Source of the DNA: Styela clava
Lineage: Eukaryota > Chordata > Ascidiacea > Stolidobranchia > Styelidae
Direction of reading: 5' to 3'
NCBI RefSeq assembly: GCF_964204865.1
Contig: NC_135257.1
Coordinates: forward strand, 3,658,001-3,722,000
DNA length: 64,000 nt
Below, piece after piece: positions 46,267 to 58,535 of the stretch. The position numbers and the translations under genes are program-made. The notes beneath the pieces are model-generated. The model ran no database searches and had not been told where the DNA came from. It was given only the letters and a program-made list of their open reading frames with translations. Position 1 is the stretch's first letter. Each line of letters begins with the position of its first letter.

Positions 46267-47063
46267 TTATTGGACACGTCAGAGTACATAACGATCATTT
46301 TAATATTATGTTGTTGTTCTTGTTGACATTCTTCTTTTTCGTTACCATAAAATCGCTTTTCTATTCGAATACTGGACCTATTGCTTTGAAATTTTCAGAG
46401 GTCAAAGATTGATTTTTTTCGCCAGAAGGCTAATAGGCTATGGACCTTTCCCCGACCTTTGACCCCCGAAAAATTCATCCTATACTTTACCATTGCAAAA
46501 TTTTCAGGGCTATTCTAAGAGTTCTTTTGCGAGTTGGCGCTTGTAAAATGGGGTATGTGTTTCAAACCATCATTATGATTCATCGCATACAACAATCTGT
46601 TTTTTAAAAATACCGTTGAAGAGTTTTAGCCTAGTCTATCACAGCTATTTCTACACTAATTTTTATTACTGCAATTAAATTAAAACTCCTAGGAAGACAG
46701 GGTGACCATTGACATATCTGATTTACATTTAAGTTTCCAAAACACAACTGAAAACTAACGAATAGAGTTCAAAAATGCGAAAACGAGGTAATGTTTACGA
46801 CCACACTTGAAAATCTGTCTGAGTGAGAAAAGTGTCTGAGCGGATGCGAAAAGGGAGCATTGTTACGTCACTTTTTGCAATTTGCTGATTGGCCAGTGTC
46901 ACGAAGTAAACAAGGAAGTCGATGCGCGGGGAAAGGTCCATTACTTTCACTTGTTTCAAAAATTCTTGTGGACTTCAAGAGATTCGTTTTTTAGATGTCA
47001 GAATAAAAAAAAGCGACACCTTGTGACGTGTTCATATATTTGAGCATAGCTCTCTTGTTTTAT
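46267..47063 (+). repeat. Dispersed repeat copy carrying a nested 500-bp element
   Basis: The left part (46267-46440) and the right part (46941-47063, ending 'gagcatagctctcttgtttt') correspond to the shorter copy at 39801-40042. The 500 bases between, 46441-46940, are a separate inverted-repeat element. Confidence 0.65.
46441..46940. mobile_element. 500-bp inverted-repeat element, copy A
   Basis: Starts 'tggacctttccccgacc' and ends 'gcgcggggaaaggtcca'. Interior landmarks 'gaaaaattcatcctatactt', 'gtttcaaaccatcattatga' and 'gtctgagtgagaaaagtgtc' recur in copy B at 47137-47637. Comparison with the empty site in the 39801-40042 repeat ('aaggctattac') locates the insertion between 'gcta' and 'ttac'. 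Confidence 0.75.
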
Positions 47064-47136
47064 TGGGGTTTTTAATCATTTCAGCAGTTAATTTGCCAAC
47101 ATTAGTAAAACATATTTTTCTGCATTTTTTATTTTA

Positions 47137-47637
47137 TGGACGTTTCCCCGACCCTTGACCCCTGGAAGCTTCTTCCTATACTTTATCATTTCAAGAAAAT
47201 GAATGCTGATTTAGAGACTGTTTCGGGGAGTTCGTTCTTACAAACTGGCTCACATGTTCAAAACTATCATTTTTATGCAAAACAATGAACCTCGTGCCGC
47301 TTAAAGCTATGCTAGCTAATTTAGTTGCTAGTGTATCGTAGAATATCACGGTATCAACTTTTGATTATTGTAACTAAACCGAAGGTCCTCTGAAAACACA
47401 ATGACAACTAAATTATTTGAATTACAACTATTCTTGGAAACACAACTAGAAACTGTTGAATAACACGCAAAACTACCAAAAAGGGCAATATTTACAACCA
47501 CGCTTGAATATTTGTCTGAGCGAAAGAAGTGTCTGACCGGCAGCATAAATTCTAATTGTTACGTCTTTGTTAACTTATTGCTGATTTGTACTTGTTACGG
47601 AAATAAATAAGGAAATGGATTCTCGGGGAAACATCCA
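47137..47637. mobile_element. 501-bp inverted-repeat element, copy B
   Basis: Starts 'tggacgtttccccgaccc' and ends 'tctcggggaaacatcca'. Same internal order as copy A but clearly diverged. It ends about 200 bases before the DDX49 start codon, so it may overlap the promoter. Confidence 0.72.
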
Positions 47638-47803
47638 TTGTCGCGCCTCGCTGCTGTTTCCCTACGCTTGACTGTCGAAGCTCGGTCGCGGCCTCTGCTT
47701 CTGTCGTTACTCGATATTCCAGTACACTGTACAGTATTCTGAAGCGTGTAGCGTAACGTGTTCACTAATCCTGTAATCATAGACCATAAGGCGTTTTTTA
47801 TTT

Positions 47804-47827
47804 GTGCTTTCTGAACTGTGCATCAGT
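47804..47827 (+). promoter_or_regulatory. Possible acceptor upstream of DDX49 start
   Basis: A loosely pyrimidine-rich run 'ttttttatttgtgctttctg' (47793 on) and 'catcag' place a possible acceptor at about 47826, 11 bases before the ATG. It may receive a spliced leader or a 5'-UTR intron; the evidence is weak. Confidence 0.25.
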
Positions 47828-47837
47828 GCGATCTGCG

Positions 47838-50800
47838 ATGGAGACCAAACTTACTTTCAAAGAGCTTGGACTGAGTGAATGGATTTTAAATCATTTGAAA
47901 AGTTTGGGATTTAACAAGCCAACACCAGTGCAGAGAAATTGCATAACACCAATATTGTCAGGTGATTTAAATTTATTAACACACACTTTCACATACAGAC
48001 ATGTCATCATGCAGTCATTTGTATTTATCTGACTAGAAAGACAATTCATAAGGTGATTTATCCACTTTGTGATCAGGACAAATGGGCAATTATTTACTTC
48101 AACAACCCAATTCATACAGGACATACATACAGGCATAAGGAGATGTGTAAATTTGATCACACACTTTGGCAACACTTGCCACCTACTGCTTTAGGAACTT
48201 GCTTGTATTGCATTTTTCTCTTTGCCTATGTGGCATATTTATGTATGAAGATGTCATGATATGGATAAGATTGGAATAGCATTATAATCAAGCTTTCTTG
48301 GTAGTTTATCATGTATTAATGGAAGAATTTCTTTGCAAAAATAAATAAACATCATATTTGCTTATTTATGATATCCTATACAGCATACATGTTTATTTTA
48401 GTTTCCTCAACTTTTCTCCTTGCAGGTGAAGGATGTATGGGTTGTTCAAAAACGGGGACAGGAAAAACTGCAGCATTTGCCCTTCCAATTCTACAAAAGT
48501 TATCTGAAGATCCATATGGAATATATTGTCTTGTGCTTACGCCAACCAGAGAACTGGCTTACCAAATATCAGAACAGTTTGCATTATTAGGAAAACCAAT
48601 TAATGTCAGAACAACAGTCGTTGTTGGAGGAATGGGTGAGATTATCTCAAGTTTTTAAATGAGCACACCAAAACAAACAAAGAGATTAATGCAAACTTTA
48701 TAAAAAAATGAATCAAACCAGTAGACTGATCATATAGTGAACAGTGATTTTTTGATAAGATGGATGAGTTACAATCTTAAATCACCCAGTTTGCTGACGG
48801 AAAGGTGATTTATTTGCTTTAAAAGCAACCTCATCTAACAAGTTCAGTCTATGATATAATGTCTCTAACTGAACTAAATTAACTTCTCAGCAGCAAGTGT
48901 AACTTAGTTCTTCTGACAAAAAGGATACCAGCAAGTTGTAAATCATTTGTTATACATCACAATTGGGCCAGGTTACTAACTAGTTCACCCACTTTAAATC
49001 ACTGCTCTAGACAAGACAGGTCATTGCCTTTCAATTCGAGGGACTTTTTTTGTCATTGGCCGAATGGCCAAATTGTTGATGCAATTGTCAGTTATGGAAT
49101 GGAAGAGGGGAGACCTCAAGTTAACAGCTTAGATTTATTTACATGATTACTTCCATAATGACAACAAGAATATAAAATTCGCCTGGATAAGCCAGTATTA
49201 TTGTATAAAAATCGATCGAAACCATTGCGCATATTCATTCCAATCTTGTTGTACATGGTTTATTGGAAAATTTCTCAAACTCGACAGTAATTTTTGCATC
49301 TCTGTAAGATCCAGGCAAAACAAAAATTTTAGTTCATAGGTCCAAAATCCTCATTGTGCCTGGTAGATTTGATTTGAAATAAACAATCTTCTGAAACCTG
49401 ATCGTCATTCAGCATTTTCCTTTGTCTTGGTGTGAATTTATATTCATTCTCGAAATAATTTAATGTCCCTTTTTCAGATTCTCTTGAACAAGCCGCAGAG
49501 TTGAAAAGGAAACCTCATATTGTGATTGCAACACCGGGAAGGCTTGCTGACCATATTAGAAATTCTGAAAATGGAGTAAATTTTAGGAAAATAAAGTAAA
49601 TATTGTTTTTATATCGTTTAATCAACATGGACAATATTCATTCAACTCAATTATCTACGGTAAGACAATTAAGAGATGGGTCTGAGATATGAAATATTGT
49701 TAAAACATCCTTATCGTATTTCAAACTCCAGTATGCATTCAAGTCTGATTTAACATCTATTGTCTCAGTGGGCAGTGGCTCAGTTTGATTGAAAAATCTC
49801 CAGGGTTATTGAGCCATAATAGATGTCAAACACGATTTAGGGTGTGGCTTATGATTCCCATAATCAAAAAATATTTTGCTAGATCATACAATGAAACTAT
49901 AACATCTAAGACAAAATTTATCAATAATGTAAAAACATAAATAAAAAATTCTTGAAATTTTTTTTTATTGTTTTAGATTTTTAGTTCTTGATGAAGCTGA
50001 TCGGTTATTGGATAGACTAGATGGAGATTTTGGAGATGATTTGGATGTCATTTTCAATATTCTTCCAAAGAAAAGGTTTGTGATGTCAAAGCTTTGAAAT
50101 ATTCAATGTTTCTATTTTCAAATTTTATAACTATTTATCCACACTGAAATCGAAGATATACTTTTTGTTTTGCCATTAAAGTTTAGATTTGAACATTCAC
50201 AAAATGTGTTTTTTCTTGCATGCAGGCAGACATTACTATTCAGTGCTACATTAACAGATACCCTAAAAGAAGTTCAAGATCTCAACGCAAAGAAACCATT
50301 TGTTTGGAGTGAACCGAAAACGTAAGGTTTTTGCCTTGGAAGCAGGGATGGCCAATTCGAATAAAGTATTCGAATGTATTCGAATATCTCGTCATTCGAA
50401 TATCGGAATTAGCGTTCATAAGAATATCGGATATTTGTGTGACGTCACACATTTTCGACGGCGCCCTCAAAACGTTTCCGTTGAATGAAAACATTCTCGA
50501 TAGAAACTTGCGCGTGATTGTTTTCATCACTCATCAGCGTAACGTGTTATTTTGAGGCCGTAAACGCCTTTACGTTTGTGTTATTTTCTTTAAAACGAAA
50601 ATTTTCCACAAATTTGTTCCACGTAACGAAGACAATTATTTTATTTTGTACGCGCACGGAATTGTGAATCTGGTAAATACGTTCATCGGCGGCGAGTTTC
50701 TAAAGACAACGCAACTTTTTGATTGAAAAGCGGCAATTTAAAATACTAATAATAAAACCGTAAACAATATAAGTTTTATTGAGGCCCGCGAAAATTTGAA

Positions 50801-53800
50801 AAACGCTTTTCTAGGCAGTGAAAATCGCAGAATTTCGTGTGCCTCTGGCACACATCATGTTTGGTCGGCGTTTAGAAACATATCGTCACGAATTGAGGGC
50901 GGGATTTGCCTGATTATCCATTACTTTAAATTGCCGTCGAATATTTTCAAAGTATGTTTAATCAATTTTATTTTGATGAAATAAATTTCACTCCGAGATG
51001 TTACAGAAGATTTACGGATTTTTCGAACGGTTTTATCTAAAAATAATCAGAGTGGCAGCATTTCGATTGAGCGGAGACACTGTTAACAAGTACATCTAAA
51101 TATTTGCCGAATTCGCAAAACATTACACGGATCAAAACATTATTTAATCGGGCAGTTTACCACACGTTTTTATTTTTATGACCGCGGATTGCAATGGTTT
51201 ATAAGAGTGGTGAGGATTTTATTTTGTCGACGCAACCGCAGGTTAAATTGAAGACAATTAAATTAATAATGAAGCAAGACATTTTAAATATGCCCGTATC
51301 GGTCACGAATTCATCACTTTGCACAACAGAAAAATATATTGTTATATTATTTGTTGTAAAAGTCGACTCTCTTAACAGGTGGCATAATCGAGACGATGAA
51401 TACCTATTTTCAATTTACTGCTAAACTTTATATTTATATTCATTGTATGAAATGAATTATACTCTACTACACTCAACAGGATTTTATATCATTATTTGAG
51501 ATTTTTCTAACGGCGATAACGAGTTGGCAAGATTGCAAAAATACGTATTAAAATTAAATACATCAGGCAGTTTATCTCGTACTTTTAGGTCACAGATCGC
51601 CGTGGACCGAATAGTAATGTTTTTTTTTTGACGTAAGAAGAAGCAACCGCGAGTTACGTTGGACACATTAAATTAATATATAAAGATATTTTAGAAACTC
51701 GTAGTTGTCATGGATTGAATATTTTACGTAATAGGATGATCATTATACGCCGAAAAGACGGCTCTTTTAACGATCGCGGAATCGCGGTGGGTGTTACCAA
51801 AGTCACTTTGGGTGTTACAGGCGGCAATGGGAGTTTCCGATTTCGAAAATCCTGGCTGCGCGGCTGGCAGTGGTGGTCATTTATCCTCTACTAATTTATT
51901 TCTAATTTCAAACACAACAATATGTTACACATAATAACAATATGGTTCACATAAATTAATATACAAATATACTGGTAGGTAGTAGAATACTCTATGCTTA
52001 AATATTAGAATTTTTAAAGGCATAATGGATTTTCGATTATTGTTGCTTGTTTCAGTTGCCTGTATTGCCAATAAATTTTATTACTCTCAGAAAATATACA
52101 CAATTATCTGAATACAAGTAGTATTTTTGTCAACAGACTTGACTATTATCATAATATCATGGTACCAATGATAGAAAGCGTCAGACAAAGTTCCTTGGCT
52201 ATCTTTTCATATGGTCATTTGTACAAAGTGAATAATTTTAATAAACTGACTGTGTCACAAGTTGCTATTATTTTTTATTGATAGCTATAAACTATCAATT
52301 ATCTTGTGTACATATATTGTTGGTTTGTGGCTTTATTCTGATATTTTTATTGAAGCTTATTTCCTAATTTACTGGGTTTTAATAAACTAAACAAAAATGT
52401 GTTATTTTTGATTTTAGAATGTATTCGGAATTCCAGATTCGAAAACATTATTTTAGAATGTATTCGGAATAGTTTAGTATTCGGAAATGGCCATCCCTGC
52501 GTTGGAAGTATCTTATCCATGATACTCTTTAAACTTTCTTATTTATTCTGCACTTTAACAGCATTGCGGGCTTGGGGCTAAGTATAAAAATTGACGTCCT
52601 TTTGTCCCCTAAGAAATATGGCACAATATTAAATTAATCGGTCTTTTGTTTTATTCTATCTCAAAGATCTTAAATTGTCTTAATAAACATGATTTCACTA
52701 AATGTCAGTTTTGCCAATACAAAATTGATTTAAATTTTCAACGAACAGTTCAACTAACTTTCTTGGATAACTTCATTTACATGTGTTGTTTGATTAATTG
52801 CAATTTGAAGCTATGAGATTCAGATTCAGATTCAGATTTTATTTTCGTCATGCAAAACCAATATACGATATGAAAAAATAAAAAAAGACATATAACAAAT
52901 TACGAAGACAGATATCGGCTTGCTGCAATAGACGAGGGATCGCGAAAGACTCAAAGAGTCATCCAGTCAGCGACACCTTGTAGCTGCATTGAAGCAGCAA
53001 ATATAGCAACCGAACAACTCAATATTAAATAGTCACTAAATTCGACACAATCATATATATAAAAGGGACAACAAAAAGAATGCCACAATGACCACGAAAA
53101 GTTACCTAAATATTCACTTAATTAGCCTCAATCACAAAAAGGAACAACAAAGTTTGAAAAATAAAATACAGGATGTCATAATAACTATGGAGTATTAGAT
53201 ATTTACCTAATTAAACTCGATCATACAGAGTAAGAACAAAATAAAATCGAAATAAACACCGAGATACTACAATGATCACATCGTATTATATGACTTAACA
53301 GCGACATCTGTAAGAAGGATATGCCTCAATGACAACAAAGAATTGCGAAATAATGCTGACTAAGCATACATAGTAAACCAATATGGCGTGCCCAGCAACG
53401 GGCTTCTGGCTGCGAGAATCAATACCGTATTTAACGGATTTTTATGTTGAAAGCGATTGTTAGTGGCTATTAGAGTAGTGCAGAATAATTATGGGTTCTG
53501 CAGTATTCGTGGCATATAGGTTGGGCGGAAAATATTAAAACAAGAACAGTACACAGCGAGCACACAACTTGACGAACATGGATGGGAAAAGCAGCACCAC
53601 AGGGATAGGTACGGTACATACCGGTATACAAATATAATATTTCTAGACTAATTGCAACTGGGCTTATAAGCATCTAGGTATAGGCTCTTCAGTGCATGTT
53701 TATACAAGTTATAGGTACTGGTCCTAATGCTATTGGGGAGATTATTCCACAATTTAACACCAACAAACTTGATTGAGTTTTGGGTGAGTTTGGTGCTAAA

Positions 53801-56800
53801 ACGATTTACATAATAAGAACTGCTAATAGAGGACCGTGTTCCATATGAGTGAACATTGCTTTGTTTTGAAAAATAGTTTGTGAACGCAGGAGGGAGTTTT
53901 TTGCAGTGGTGTTGGTGCATCAATTTCAAAACTTCTATTTTGTAAATGTCTGCCAATTTAATAATTTGAAGGTTATAATAAATAGGACTGAGTCGTGAAA
54001 AATAACTAGCGGCAGATATTGCACGGATTGCTCGGTTCTGCATAATTTCAATGCGATGTAATAATGTTTTAACAGCTGAACCCCAAGCAATTATGCCGTA
54101 TTGGATATGGCTCTGGAATAAGGAGTAGTACACCATCCTTAGTGTTGTTGGTGATGTAAATCGTCTAAGCTTGTAAAGTATTCCAACCGATTTAGATAAT
54201 TTAACGGATAATTTGGATAAGTGAACATCCCAATTCATTTTACTATCTAAATATATGCCAAGATATTTATAAGAATGGACATTTTCAAGTTCTTTGTCAT
54301 CAATTTGTATTACTGTTTCATTTTTAGATTTGCACTGGTGTGGAGATATTAACATAGTTTTTGATTTGCCAGTGATTTGCCAGTTGATTTGAGTGATTAC
54401 AGAAATACTTTTTAGAATAAATGATTGAAATTTTCGTAATCTGAGTTTGCTGTAGTTTTTGTATATGCTGTTCTTATTCTTATATGCTACAGTTTTGTTG
54501 ATTTTATTCAACACTATTTTTCAATAATCAGTAAGTAAAAGTGACTTGCTATTTGCTAATATGCTATATTCAATATTGTTAAGTTGAATCCAACAAGTCA
54601 AATTGATCTTCGTTTCGATTAGAAGCAAACAAACATACTTCTACTTTTAAACAAAGATGTTTCTCTTTAAAATATTTTTGCTATTCTAGAATCTCCAAGT
54701 TGTCTATCGTGATTCGTGAACATGATTCAAATGGCTAAAAAAAATTTTTTTCAATATAATTTATATTTAATTCAGTGTTTCAACTGTTGATGAACTTGAC
54801 CAGAGATACGTACTTATACCAGAGCATGTCAAGGATGGATACCTTGTGTTTATATGTAACAGTATTCTTGAAAGCTCTCCGAATCATTCTATAATGATCT
54901 TCACAAAAACATGCAAGTAAGCATTGAGTAACGATGCAGAATGTTCAAATTATAATCGGTATATAATTTTTCGGGACTTTTTTGTAATTGTCTATTAACT
55001 TTGAGTGGCCAATAAAACAACTACTAAACTTTGTATTCTGCTTAGTGACTTTAGATTTATGACCTTGCACCTTTTTTATGAGTAAACATTTTTGTAAAGA
55101 ATGTACCACTTATTGCATCCCATGACAAAAGTTAGGTTTTGTTGGAATGTTTTCTTTCCTGCCTACCCATAATCAGCTTATGGCCTGACATAAGTGTCTA
55201 GTAATACTTGAGTGACTTTGTGTGTTGTGTTTTCTTTTAGATTAAATCAAGAATTTATCAACATTTCATACTTTATAGGAACTGCCAAATAATTGCAATG
55301 TTATTACGAAGTGCTGGGTTTGATTGTACATCTTTACATTCTTTAATGAGTCAAAGAAGTCGCCTCGATTCTTTATCAAAGTTTAAATCCAGTGGGACAC
55401 GTTTATTAATTGCTACTGATGTTGCTGCGAGAGGTTTAGACATTCCTTTAGTCCAGGTAATATTATGATGTTATTGTGCCTTGGTGCTGTTGCTTGTCTA
55501 AATATTAATATATTCTTTGCTGTTGTCAAGATAAGGGAAATCTGTTTTTCAGACTGTTATAAATCATAACATACCAGGAGCACCAAAAACTTACATTCAT
55601 AGGGTAGGTAGAACGGCTAGAGCAGGAAGAAGCGGAATGTCAATATCTCTTGTCACCCAATTTGATATTCATAGAGTACAAGCTATCGAAGAAGTTATCA
55701 GTAAGTTTAAAGTATTCATTGCAAGAGCCATTCTAATTGTACTAGTTGTTTAAATTTTCATTTGTTGAAATGTTGTCTATTCTAATTGGTTTGTGCATAT
55801 TGCTAAACAAATTTTAACCCTTTGAACTACTGTTTAAATATTGCCAGTATACTATCAAGTATTTAACTTGATTACGATTAGTTGATCTTGAGTTGGCATA
55901 ATGTTTTTATGGAATGTTGGAACACATTTCACCTTTTTTTTGCCAGACACAAAATTAAAAGATTATGAAGTTGAGGAAAATGCTGTGCTGAAAATTTTGA
56001 CAAAAGTTAATGTAATGAGGCGCGAAATTGAAATTGTAAGTTTGTTATTATGACTTTTCAGCAGAAATTTTTTCTACCATATGTTATCCATTTTGGGTTT
56101 TGTTTAGAAATTAGAAGAAAATGATTTTGGAGAAAGAAGAAAGTTGAATAAACGAAAAGCAATAATGAGAGAAGGAAGGGTAGGTTACTTATATTGCCAA
56201 GTGAAGTTTGGAAATCTCAGCCTTATGCTCTGAATAAAATGCTATATTTTGAATCAAAAATTTGAGTCCGACTATGACCCCGGGTTTACGAAAGCTTTGA
56301 TTCCGGCTCTCAACTTCGGTTATTTTGACTCCTGCTCTAGCATTAAACTACGATTCATGCTTTGAACTACAATTTGAAAGCAAAAACTTTTTCTATGTAG
56401 GTCTTTTTCATTGGTGTGTTGACAATACTTAATCAACTAAACAGGATGCTTATTGAATATCTATCGGCGGTTTTGACTTCAATTATCGCAATTCAGTCTG
56501 AAATTCCAACTGAGACAAACAAGAAGTTTATAAATATGACCACTCTGTTCAGACTCCAATATCAGCAAAAACCTGTCAAACTCAACATTCCAACGTCACA
56601 GATTCCTCCAGATTTGTGTTTCGGTGCTATTATCATGTCTAATCAGTAAGGGGGGCAAAATTGGCGATAACCGTTATTGTTTTGTTTGAACCAGGACCCA
56701 GACGAAGAGAAGAAACAAGAAAAACGTTTGAAGTTTGAAAGAAGAAAACGTGAAAGGAAGTTACGAATGAAGCAAGGACCCAATAAAATGTCTTCTACAT

Positions 56801-56802
56801 AG
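47838..56802 (+). CDS. DDX49: ATP-dependent RNA helicase DDX49 (Dbp8 orthologue)
   Basis: Eleven exons join in phase: 47838-47961, 48426-48635, 49478-49595, 49977-50075, 50226-50321, 54776-54916, 55279-55456, 55553-55700, 55947-56035, 56108-56179, 56695-56802; 460 residues. DDX49 is a nucleolar DEAD-box helicase for pre-rRNA processing (yeast Dbp8, small subunit). All core motifs are seen: Q motif 'FNKPTPVQ', motif I '[12 protein letters not shown]', Ia '[10 protein letters not shown]', Ib 'ATPGRLADH', II '[10 protein letters not shown]', III 'LLFSATLTD', IV 'MIFTKTCK', V '[13 protein letters not shown]', VI '[13 protein letters not shown]'. Around motif I the text '[14 protein letters not shown]' is shared almost exactly with vertebrate DDX49. 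The C-terminus is a short Lys/Arg-rich tail. All key residues are intact, so it is functional. Intron 5 (50322-54775) is far longer than the rest because of transposon insertions. Confidence 0.97.
50343..52501. mobile_element. hAT-like element in DDX49 intron 5, TTCGAAT-rich ends
   Basis: Left end 'cagggatggccaattcgaat' and right end 'ttcggaaatggccatccctg' are inverted, with repeated ATTCGAAT/ATTCGGAAT motifs just inside each end. The 7-mer 'ttggaag' stands on both sides (50336-50342 and 52502-52508), preceded by c and g respectively, so an 8-bp duplication with one change is likely. No transposase frame was recognised. It is the same terminus type as 18794-20133. Confidence 0.82.
52817..54520 (-). 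mobile_element. 5'-truncated LINE in DDX49 intron 5, antisense to the gene
   Basis: The minus-strand frame 54514-53648 encodes the C-terminal part of a Jockey/CR1-type reverse transcriptase ('[20 protein letters not shown]', '[13 protein letters not shown]', '[13 protein letters not shown]'). The frame is uninterrupted over 288 codons but starts after the catalytic FADD, so the copy is 5'-truncated. About 830 bases of 3' UTR follow and end at 52817 in an array of TCTGAA hexamers (plus strand 'gattcagattcagattcaga'), the microsatellite-like 3' end usual in CR1/L2-like LINEs. Confidence 0.85.
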
Positions 56803-56822
56803 GATATATATTGACTTTCAGA

Positions 56823-56828
56823 AATAAA
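56823..56828 (+). terminator. DDX49 polyadenylation signal
   Basis: AATAAA 21 bases after the stop codon; the 3' UTR is very short. Confidence 0.7.
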
Positions 56829-56829
56829 A

Positions 56830-57780
56830 CTTGCGTTTGTTGAATTCTCTGAGAAGATCGCATATTTTTAGAGTATTGAACAGGGGCATGAACATTTCTT
56901 GGGACATTGTGTTATTTTAGGGCTCTGTATAAAGTACTCACTTGGTCGGTGAAAAATTGTTGACCAGATAAGTGGAGCGTGTAGGGATTGATTCATTGGA
57001 GTACATGGTAACATCAAATAAGCTTGACTGCACGAAGGTTTTTGAGTGATAAACGAGGCTATTTGTTCACGATGGAACCTGGTTGTAATTCATTTAGTAT
57101 TATGAACTAATTCAAATAAACTACGTCTCTGGTAGTAAAATATCCAACATCATCGACTCCCCCTGGCGCCGGAGTGACACTGCTGCTTTTTCATCCAATT
57201 AAATGGATATCCGATTGTACAGGAGTTGACAAGACCCATAATTTGGTACGTAACTTATTCAATGTTTCATGCCGTGCGTGTTGTCAAACGTCATGCTGCA
57301 GAATATTTTTCGTAGCCAATGAAATACAGACCAGAATTATATACAGTGTATACAATCCCTCCAAAGTTGCAGAAATGCCTGTTGAGTTGACAGCAATATT
57401 GTACGACAGTCTAACGGTCATAAAAACAAGAGCTATCCTTTTGAATTCCAAGTTTAATTAGGGTCCTATTTCAGTAGAAATTCGAACGAAAAACAACCGA
57501 ACGAAATACCGTCTGCATCGACGTACTGGTGGAACCATGTAAATCAGAAGCGGAAACCAAGTACCGAAAGGGACTTGAGTTACTATATATAGTCTTAATG
57601 AAAAACACATTGCTCTCATTAGGGCGTGAAGCTCGTCGATTTGTTTATTTTAAATTATTTGTGCTTAATTTTGATATTTAAATTTCCGATAACGAACATT
57701 CATTTTTATGTAAAAGTTTCGAAGTCCTATTTCAACTTTAAAAAACTCCCATGGTTCCGAGGATAAACAAGTTTGGGACA
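56830..57780. other. Spacer, no gene called
   Basis: A plus-strand frame of 95 codons at 57174-57461 has no recognised motif. The minus strand of the same region has a parallel long frame, which suggests repeat-derived DNA rather than a gene. Confidence 0.35.
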
Positions 57781-58535
57781 ATTCATTCCTGTGAAAAATG
57801 ATTATAATTGGTTTAAAAGCTGCTTATCAGGAAGGAAACAAGTAGTAATATATAATGACGTAGCATCTAGCACATATTGTAATTTGACTGTAGGCACTTT
57901 ACAAGGTTCAGTTTTGGCTCCATTATGTTAAGCATTATTAACGACTTTCCAAATTCTCCTCATCACTCTGATATCATACTTTTTGCTGATGACTCAACGC
58001 CATATCTTCGAGGCAAAGACTTGCCTGAACTTTTGACCAAAGCAAATACTGACTTGGAAAATATTCAAGCTTTGTTGTCTGCTAACAAACTCACTATTAA
58101 TTTAGAAAAAACTAAATATATGGTATTTAGCGCGCCAAAGCAAAAGTGTCCAACACCGCAACAAAATCTGGAATTGAATGGATTAAATATATATAGTAAG
58201 GATTAACCAGACGCGCGTTTTGGGTGTAATAATTGATGATAAATTGTGTTGGGAACAGCACACAAACCTGATTCTATCTAAAATAAGGTCATCTCTAGGT
58301 GCTATTACGAAAATAGCCAACAATTTAAATACATCTTGTTTAATATCCCTATACCACTCACTAATAGAAAGCGCTTAAACTTATGTTCATCGCCAAACGT
58401 CCATTATCAAAAAAATTCAGAGTGTATGCGACCGTTTTATTAGAAATGTTATTAATAGAGGAAATCGAGAAAAAGTTGATGACTTATTTAAAGAGTATAT
58501 ATAAGCTGCTACGTGTTGAAAGTTTGGCTAAATTT

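Noticed and set aside
57174-57461. Plus-strand frame of 95 codons downstream of DDX49.
   Set aside because: The minus strand is almost equally open and no family resemblance was found; probably a repeat.
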